From Oscillospiraceae bacterium (lineage in GTDB: Bacteria > Bacillota > Clostridia > Oscillospirales > Oscillospiraceae): a stretch of DNA of 60,054 bases. The notes under the pieces are model-generated. The model saw only the letters and a program-made list of their open reading frames with translations, had not been told where the DNA came from and did not search any database. Shown piece after piece: positions 55,205 to 60,054 of this stretch (position 1 is its first letter; every line of letters starts with the position of its first letter). Location of the stretch: positions 1-60,054 of the forward strand of contig JAFQTS010000089.1 of assembly GCA_017408915.1 (NCBI GenBank), written 5' to 3'. The position numbers and the translations under genes were made by a program.

Positions 55205-57181
55205 ATGGAAAAAGGATTTCAATTTCTCCCCGTCAGCCGCGAGGAAATGATTGACCGCGGCTGGTACTACTACGACTTTCTCGTGGTCAGCGCCGACGGC
55301 TACATTGACCACCCCAGTTTCGGTACGCCTCTCATCGCCCGCCTTTTGGAGAGCGAGGGCTACCGCGTGGCATTTTTAGCCCAGCCCAAGTGGGACAGCG
55401 CCGAGGATTTTCGCGCCATGGGTAAGCCCCGCTACGGCGTGTTCATCGGCGGCGGCAACTTAGACTCCATGGTTGCCCACTATACCGTGGCCAAGCGCCG
55501 CCGCACCCGCGACCTCTATAGTCCCCGCGGCGAGATGGGTCATCGTCCCGACCGCCCCACCATCGTCTACGCAAACCGCGCCCGCGAGGCCTTCCCCGAC
55601 AGCCCCATCATCATCGGCGGCTTGGAGGCGTCTCTGCGCCGCTTCGCCCACTATGACTACTGGGATGACGATGTGCGCCGCCCCATCCTCTTCGATGCCC
55701 CCGCCGACTTGCTTGTTTACGGCATGGGCGAAAAGGCCACGGTGGAGATTGCCCGCCGCCTGTCCAAAAAAGAGCCCGTGGGTGACATCACCGATGTCCG
55801 CGGCACGGCCTTCCTGACCCCCGATAGAGACAAGTGCCACTACCACAACGTGGACTGCCCCTCCTATGAGGATGTGTGCGAGGACAAAGTGGCCTATGCC
55901 CGCGCCACCAAGGTGCAGTACGGCGAGCATGACCCCATTCGCGGCAAGGCCATTTTGCAGCTGTGCCAAGGCCGCTACGTGGTGTGCAATCCGCCTCAGC
56001 GCCCCATGAACCGCGAGGGCTTGGATAAAATCTACGACCTGCCCTTCGTCCGCGAGGTACACCCCATGTACGAGGGCGGCATCCCCGCCATTGAGGAAGT
56101 CCGCTTCTCCATCACCCACAATCGCGGGTGCTTTGGCGGCTGTAACTTCTGCGCCCTTGCCTTCCATCAAGGCCGCATGGTCACCTCCCGCAGTATCGAC
56201 TCGGTGCTTGCCGAGGCCGAGCTTTTGACCCACGACCCCGAGTTCAAGGGCTACATCCACGATGTAGGCGGCCCCAGTGCCAACTTCCGCCACGCCTCCT
56301 GCCGTCAGCAGAAGGAGCACGGCATGTGCCGCGGCAAGTCCTGCCTCGCCCCCGAGCCCTGCAAGAACTTAGACCCCGACCACAGCGAGTATTTGGAGCT
56401 CCTGCGCCGTATGCGGGAGATTCCCGGCATCAAGAAGGTGTTCGTCCGCAGCGGTGTCCGTTACGACTATATGCTGCAGGATAAGAAGGGTGACTTCTTC
56501 CGCGAACTGGTGACCCACCACATTAGCGGTCAGCTGAAGGTGGCCCCCGAGCACTGTGTCTCCTCCGTCCTGGACTACATGGGCAAGCCCCATTTCGATG
56601 TGTTCTTGAAGTTCTGGAAGCAGTATCAGAAAATCAACGAGGACGCAGGCAAGCAGCAGTATATCGTCCCCTACCTCATGTCCTCCCACCCCGGCTGTAC
56701 CTTGGAGGACGCGGTGGAACTGGCGGTATTCCTAAAGAAAACAGGCCGCCGCCCCGAGCAGGTGCAGGACTTCTACCCCACCCCCGGCACCCTCTCCACC
56801 TGCATGTACTATACGGGCATCGACCCCCGCACTATGACCGAGGTCTACGTGGCCCGCGACCCCCACGATAAGGCATTGCAGCGCGCCCTTTTGCAGTGGG
56901 GTCGCATTGAAAAGCGCGGGCAGGTCATTGAGGCTTTGGAGCGCACAGGCCGCACCGACCTTATTGGCTACGGCCCCGAGTGCCTTATCCGCCCCGACAA
57001 GGGCAGCATCTACGATGTGCCGCCCAAGAAGCCCAAGACCTCCAAGGAGAAGCAGAAGGAACAGCACATCAAGGACGGCACGCCCCTGCGCCGCCGCCGT
57101 GACGGACACAAGGGCAAAATGTCCGAGAAGAAGAAGGCGGCCTTCGCCAAACAGCGCGCCGCCAAGGCAAAGAAGAAGTAA
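55205..57181 (+). CDS. YgiQ-family radical SAM protein
   Basis: A 658-residue protein. The radical SAM cluster motif is R-G-C-F-G-G-C-N-F-C (near 308-317; CxxxCxxC). The N-terminal half holds the UPF0313 domain (F-G-T-P-L-I-A-R-L-L-E, F-I-G-G-G-N-L-D-S-M), and a Lys/Arg-rich tail ends the protein. YgiQ proteins are widely conserved, with unproven function. The ribosome site is weak (GGAGAG at the end of the upstream gene), so coupling over the 4 bp gap is likely. Confidence 0.93.
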   Translation: MEKGFQFLPVSREEMIDRGWYYYDFLVVSADGYIDHPSFGTPLIARLLESEGYRVAFLAQPKWDSAEDFRAMGKPRYGVFIGGGNLDSMVAHYTVAKRRRTRDLYSPRGEMGHRPDRPTIVYANRAREAFPDSPIIIGGLEASLRRFAHYDYWDDDVRRPILFDAPADLLVYGMGEKATVEIARRLSKKEPVGDITDVRGTAFLTPDRDKCHYHNVDCPSYEDVCEDKVAYARATKVQYGEHDPIRGKAILQLCQGRYVVCNPPQRPMNREGLDKIYDLPFVREVHPMYEGGIPAIEEVRFSITHNRGCFGGCNFCALAFHQGRMVTSRSIDSVLAEAELLTHDPEFKGYIHDVGGPSANFRHASCRQQKEHGMCRGKSCLAPEPCKNLDPDHSEYLELLRRMREIPGIKKVFVRSGVRYDYMLQDKKGDFFRELVTHHISGQLKVAPEHCVSSVLDYMGKPHFDVFLKFWKQYQKINEDAGKQQYIVPYLMSSHPGCTLEDAVELAVFLKKTGRRPEQVQDFYPTPGTLSTCMYYTGIDPRTMTEVYVARDPHDKALQRALLQWGRIEKRGQVIEALERTGRTDLIGYGPECLIRPDKGSIYDVPPKKPKTSKEKQKEQHIKDGTPLRRRRDGHKGKMSEKKKAAFAKQRAAKAKKK

Positions 57182-57195
57182 AGGAAGTGAAATCC

Positions 57196-57672
57196 ATGGC
57201 GCAGCCCTATACGATTTTAGTCCTTTCTGACTCCCACGGCAATGTGGACAATATGCGCCGCGCCGTGGAGCAGTTTCAGCCCCATCACATTCTCCACCTC
57301 GGCGACTGCCGCCGGGATGCAGGCCACTTATCCGAGGACTATCCCGACATCCCCATGACCACCGTGGCGGGTAACTGCGACTTTGGCGGCCTCGATGCCC
57401 CCGAGCAATTGATTGAACTTCGCGGCATCCGTATTCTCATGATGCACGGGCACACCCGCCATGTGAAGTCCTCGGGCATGTCGGCTTACTACGCCGCACG
57501 GGAAATGGGGGCTGATGTCCTTCTCTATGGGCACACCCATCAGCCCTTGGTGGACTACGATGGCAGTATGTATACCATGAACCCCGGCGCGGCGGGTGAC
57601 CATTTCCGCCCCACCTGCGGCGTAATCACCATCGAAAATGGCAAGGTCAACTGCGCCATCCATCTACTGTAA
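57196..57672 (+). CDS. YfcE/MJ0936-type phosphodiesterase
   Basis: A 158-residue small calcineurin-like phosphodiesterase. Motifs are L-S-D-S-H-G-N, L-H-L-G-D-C, V-A-G-N-C-D, M-M-H-G-H-T and L-Y-G-H-T-H. Members hydrolyse bis-p-nitrophenyl phosphate and other phosphodiesters in vitro; the natural substrate is unclear. ATG 57196 has AGGAAG 8 nt upstream; a GTG at 57187 is in frame. It is 14 bp after the YgiQ gene. Confidence 0.9.
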   Translation: MAQPYTILVLSDSHGNVDNMRRAVEQFQPHHILHLGDCRRDAGHLSEDYPDIPMTTVAGNCDFGGLDAPEQLIELRGIRILMMHGHTRHVKSSGMSAYYAAREMGADVLLYGHTHQPLVDYDGSMYTMNPGAAGDHFRPTCGVITIENGKVNCAIHLL

Positions 57673-57686
57673 AGGAGGAGAACTAT

Positions 57687-58520
57687 ATGCTCTATCTTGG
57701 CTGTCACCTCTCCCCCTCCGATGGCTTTGCCGCCATGGGACGCACCTGCCTCAATTTAGGCGGCAACACCTGCCAGTTCTTCACCCGCAACCCTCGCGGC
57801 AGCCGCGCCAAGGCCATCGACCCCAAGGATGCCGAGGCTTTCCGCGCCCTCGCCGCAGAAAAGGGCATCGGTACAGTGGTGGCGCACGCCCCCTATACCA
57901 TCAACGCCTGCTCCAAGGACGAGCGCACCCGCGAGTTCGCCCTGCAGACCCTCGCCGATGATTTGCAGCGGATGGAGTACCTGCCCGAAAACCTCTATAA
58001 CTTCCACCCCGGCTCTCACACGGGGCAGGGGGTGGAACGGGGCATCGAGCTCATTGCCGACGCCCTCAATACCGTCCTCTTCCCCGCCCAACGCACCACC
58101 GTCCTCCTCGAGACCATGGCGGGCAAGGGCAGTGAGGTGGGCGCAACCTTTGAAGAACTCCGTGAAATTATCGACCGCGTGGAATTATCGGACAAACTGG
58201 GCGTCTGCCTCGACACCTGCCACGTGTGGGACGGCGGCTACGACATCGTCCACGACCTCGACGGCGTGCTGACCCAGTTCGACAAAGTCATCGGCCTTGA
58301 CAGATTGAAGGCCATCCATGTCAACGATTCTCTCAACGATTTGGGCGCACGAAAAGACCGCCATGCCGTGATTGGCGGCGGCTTCATCGGCCTTGAGGCC
58401 TTTGCCCGTATCGTCAATCACCCCGCCTTGAAGGGCTTGCCCATGGTGTTGGAGACCCCCAATGACCTCGATGGGTACGCCCGCGAAATCGCCCTCTTGC
58501 GGCAGATGGAGGTGGCATAA
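57687..58520 (+). CDS. nfo: Deoxyribonuclease IV (AP endonuclease Nfo)
   Basis: A 277-residue zinc TIM-barrel enzyme that cuts DNA 5' of abasic sites in base excision repair. Metal-site motifs seen are [35 protein letters not shown] and R-K-D-R-H. AAAGGAGG precedes the ATG. Only 1 bp separates its stop from the Smr gene. Confidence 0.95.
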   Translation: MLYLGCHLSPSDGFAAMGRTCLNLGGNTCQFFTRNPRGSRAKAIDPKDAEAFRALAAEKGIGTVVAHAPYTINACSKDERTREFALQTLADDLQRMEYLPENLYNFHPGSHTGQGVERGIELIADALNTVLFPAQRTTVLLETMAGKGSEVGATFEELREIIDRVELSDKLGVCLDTCHVWDGGYDIVHDLDGVLTQFDKVIGLDRLKAIHVNDSLNDLGARKDRHAVIGGGFIGLEAFARIVNHPALKGLPMVLETPNDLDGYAREIALLRQMEVA

Positions 58521-58521
58521 C

Positions 58522-58761
58522 ATGGCAACTGCAGGTATTTTGGAGCTTGACCTCCACGGCAAGAATGAATATCAAGCCAAGGTGGCCATTGATGCCGCCC
58601 TTCGCCGCGCCAAGGCGGGCACCTACCGCCTGCGGCTCATCCACGGCTACCACGGCGGCACGGCCCTTCGCGACATGATTCGCCGCGACTACGCCAGTAA
58701 ATGCCTTCGCGTCCTGCCTCTCGACAACGGGCGCACCGATTTAGTATTGCGGGAGTTTTGA
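58522..58761 (+). CDS. Stand-alone Smr domain protein
   Basis: A 79-residue protein formed almost entirely of an Smr domain: L-D-L-H-G at 9-13 and the H-G-x-x-x-G-x-L-R-like segment L-I-H-G-Y-H-G-G-T-A-L-R. Smr domains, as in MutS2, nick branched DNA or cut mRNA on stalled ribosomes. Placement right after nfo supports a nucleic-acid role. It has no separate ribosome site of note, so translation probably depends on nfo. Confidence 0.85.
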   Translation: MATAGILELDLHGKNEYQAKVAIDAALRRAKAGTYRLRLIHGYHGGTALRDMIRRDYASKCLRVLPLDNGRTDLVLREF

Positions 58762-58763
58762 GT

Positions 58764-59579
58764 ATGGAACTAAAACTTGCCCTCATCCAAATGTCCGTCA
58801 CGGGGGATAAGACCGCCGACCTCCGCCGCGCCTGCGAGGCTGTCCGCAAGGCGGGCAAGGTGGATATGGCTGTCCTCCCCGAGATGTTCTGCTGTCCCTA
58901 CGATACCGCCTGTTTCCGTGAGTATGGCGAGGCGCAGGGCGGCACGGTCTATCAAACCCTCGCCGCCCTTGCCAAAGAGCGGGGTATCTACCTTGTAGGC
59001 GGCACCATGCCCGAACTTGACGGCGGCAACGTCTACAACACCTGCTACGTCTTTGACCCCGAGGGCAACTGCATCGCCCGTCACCGTAAGACCCACCTGT
59101 TCGACATTGATGTGGAGGGCGGTCAGCGGTTTTTTGAGTCGGACACGTTGTCCGCAGGCCGCGATGTGACCACCTTCCCGACCCCTTGGGGCACAATGGG
59201 CGTGTGCGTGTGCTTCGATTTCCGCTTCCCCGAACTGAGCCGCTTACTGGCGCTCCGCGGCGCGCAGGTAATTTTCGTCCCCGCCGCCTTCAATATGACC
59301 ACAGGCCCCGCCCATTGGGAGCTTCTTTTCCGTCAGCGGGCGGTGGATGAACAGTGCTTCACCGTAGGCTGTGCCCCTGCGCGGGATATGAACGCCTCTT
59401 ACCATTCGTGGGGGCACTCCATCATCTGCTCTCCTTGGGGCGATGTCCTCCACCAGTGCGAGGAGAAGGAAACCACCCTCATTGCCAAGCTGGATATGTC
59501 CCTCGTCCCCTCCATCCGCCGCCAGCTGCCCCTGTTGAGCGCACGGCGCACGGATTTGTATGAGACGCGGGAGGTATAA
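58764..59579 (+). CDS. Carbon-nitrogen hydrolase (nitrilase superfamily, omega-amidase-like)
   Basis: A 271-residue enzyme with the Glu-Lys-Cys triad: E in V-L-P-E-M-F, K in H-R-K-T-H-L-F-D-I-D, and C in V-C-V-C-F-D-F-R-F-P-E. K-T-H-L-F-D-I-D and the length are typical of NIT2/omega-amidase members that hydrolyse alpha-ketoglutaramate or related amides. It starts 2 bp after the Smr gene and ends the operon. Confidence 0.9.
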   Translation: MELKLALIQMSVTGDKTADLRRACEAVRKAGKVDMAVLPEMFCCPYDTACFREYGEAQGGTVYQTLAALAKERGIYLVGGTMPELDGGNVYNTCYVFDPEGNCIARHRKTHLFDIDVEGGQRFFESDTLSAGRDVTTFPTPWGTMGVCVCFDFRFPELSRLLALRGAQVIFVPAAFNMTTGPAHWELLFRQRAVDEQCFTVGCAPARDMNASYHSWGHSIICSPWGDVLHQCEEKETTLIAKLDMSLVPSIRRQLPLLSARRTDLYETREV

Positions 59580-59605
59580 AGGGCGAAATTCCCCCCTTTT
59601 CCCTC

Positions 59606-59633
59606 TTGACAAAAGGGCAGAAAATGGTATAAT
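59606..59633 (+). promoter_or_regulatory. Promoter of tRNA-Leu(GAG)
   Basis: TTGACA (59606-59611), a 16 bp spacer with TGG before the -10, then TATAAT (59628-59633). Confidence 0.85.
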
Positions 59634-59661
59634 ACCTTAGTGTTCCGTAAGAGGCTGATAT

Positions 59662-59748
59662 GCGAGCGTGCTGGAATCGGCAGACAGGCAGGCTTGAGGT
59701 GCCTGTGTTCGTAAGGACGTGTGGGTTCAAGTCCCATCGCTCGCACCA
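59662..59748 (+). tRNA. tRNA-Leu (GAG), CCA encoded
   Basis: An 87 nt class II tRNA with acceptor GCGAGCG/CGCTCGC, anticodon stem CAGGC/GCCTG around TTGAGGT (anticodon GAG), a long variable arm TGTTCGTAAGGACGT and T-arm GGGTTCAAGTCCC. CCA is present at 59746-59748. Confidence 0.95.
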
Positions 59749-59784
59749 CCTCTTACGGCGCACAAAAATAATCGAAAAAAGGTA

Positions 59785-59813
59785 TTGACAAACAAACCTT
59801 TATCGGTTATAAT
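59785..59813 (+). promoter_or_regulatory. Promoter of tRNA-Leu(CAG)
   Basis: TTGACA (59785-59790), a 17 bp spacer, then TATAAT (59808-59813). The two adjacent tRNA-Leu genes thus have separate strong promoters. Confidence 0.87.
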
Positions 59814-59827
59814 CCGTTATGTTGTTC

Positions 59828-59915
59828 GCGCGAGTGGTGGAATTGGCAGACTCGCTAGATTCAGGTTCTAGTGCTCATTACGGGCGTGCGGGTTCAAGTC
59901 CCGCCTCGCGCACCA
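59828..59915 (+). tRNA. tRNA-Leu (CAG), CCA encoded
   Basis: An 88 nt class II tRNA with acceptor GCGCGAG/CTCGCGC and anticodon stem CTAGA/TCTAG around TTCAGGT (anticodon CAG). It has a variable arm TGCTCATTACGGGCGT, T-arm GGGTTCAAGTCCC and an encoded CCA. Confidence 0.95.
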
Positions 59916-59916
59916 A

Positions 59917-59951
59917 ATAAAAAAGACACCCGATTGGGTGTCTTTTTTATT
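59917..59951 (+). terminator. Terminator of the tRNA-Leu pair
   Basis: AATAAAAAAGACACCC, a GAT turn, then GGGTGTCTTTTTTATT. Confidence 0.87.
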
Positions 59952-59956
59952 GGGTA

Positions 59957-60024
59957 CGCGCCTGTGGCGCGGTTATTAAAATGCGAGAGGGTCATACTCT
60001 CCCCTCTCGCGCTCTCCCCCTGCA
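59957..60024. repeat. Second copy of the GCGAGAGGG palindromic block
   Basis: A CGCGCCTGTGGCGCG hairpin (59957-59971) precedes a 50 bp block (59975-60024) that matches 37538-37587 at 48 of 50 bases by eye. Its core is GCGAGAGGG...CCTCTCGC. Confidence 0.72.
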
Positions 60025-60025
60025 A

Positions 60026-60054
60026 GGTTGAACCAGGGCGGGACTTGAACCCCC
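60026..60054 (-). tRNA. Possible 3' end of a tRNA gene cut by the window edge
   Basis: On the minus strand GGGGGTTCAAGTCCCGC resembles a T-arm (GGTTCAAGTCC), and the gene would extend beyond the window. The expected 3' CCA and a plausible acceptor end are not visible in CCTGGTTCAA, so this may be a tRNA fragment or chance. Confidence 0.3.

Noticed and set aside
1..60054. CRISPR array
   Set aside because: No regularly spaced direct repeats with unique spacers were seen. The repeats found are palindromes at irregular positions.
1..60054. rRNA operon, integrase/attachment site or replication origin
   Set aside because: No rRNA-like sequence, integrase or transposase gene, or DnaA-box cluster was recognised. 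The tRNA genes show no flanking direct repeat of their 3' ends within the window.

Overview
The window looks like a chromosomal segment of a spore-forming, anaerobic member of the Clostridia, probably the Oscillospirales. The DNA is GC-rich (about 58-60% by eye). Promoters are classical -35/-10 boxes with 16-18 bp spacers, and ribosome binding sites are strong AGGAGG types. Genes typical of Firmicutes are present: SpoIVB, a GerA-type germinant receptor subunit, ctsR-mcsA-clpC, RNase Y, YmdB, DUF1292 and PopT/DUF368. An [FeFe]-hydrogenase-type protein points to anaerobic life. Almost everything is housekeeping. I see no CRISPR array, intact prophage or transposase gene.

Layout. 1-4.4 kb: the end of msrA, tRNA-Cys, a CLC antiporter, and serC-serA (serine synthesis). 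4.4-7.4 kb: a leftward cluster of a DMT transporter, a DEDDh exonuclease and a group-B-like [FeFe] hydrogenase. 7.5-13.2 kb: a complete UMP operon from carbamoyl-aspartate onward, pyrC-K-D-F-E-B-I, with its own promoter and terminator. 13.4-18.4 kb: an unusual lipoprotein with DnaJ-like CxxC repeats, a TSCPD protein, a SLOG protein and a class A PBP. 18.6-24.8 kb: DUF1292, a probable 6S RNA, a PrsA-like foldase, tcdA, DUF554, proC, nudF and small proteins. 24.9-33.2 kb: a GH13 enzyme, PopT, a MATE remnant, SpoIVB, a CofE-like protein, an FMN reductase and a GerA protein. 33.3-39.4 kb: a membrane XRE regulator, DegV, a CPBP protease, two lipoproteins and an amidase. 39.6-49 kb: RNase Y with a long structured leader, a MurNAc-amidase-like protein, the azlCD-ansA-phosphoesterase-ybaK operon, YmdB and a large membrane protein. 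49.4-52.9 kb: the CtsR heat-shock operon without mcsB. 53.4-59.6 kb: a seven-gene operon that starts with a degenerate OMP-decarboxylase-like protein and a phosphatase-acetyltransferase fusion, followed by YgiQ, YfcE, endonuclease IV, Smr and a nitrilase. 59.6-60.05 kb: two tRNA-Leu genes.

The most unexplained content is between the genes. At least four families of palindromic, MITE- or REPIN-like elements recur here: paired GTAGGG...CCCTAC hairpins, 120-180 bp nested palindromes with GCCTCCC/GGGAGGC ends, composite elements with GTCCGCC hairpins flanked by AGTGAA-type arms, and a 50 bp GCGAGAGGG element. One insertion of the last family is flanked by a 26 bp direct repeat that duplicates the 3' end of a lipoprotein gene. 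The strongest protein-level novelty is the OMP decarboxylase paralogue that has lost its catalytic residues, in a window that also carries a normal pyrF.

Functions are read from motifs and remembered family features. No database search was possible. Base coordinates were counted by hand from the sequence.
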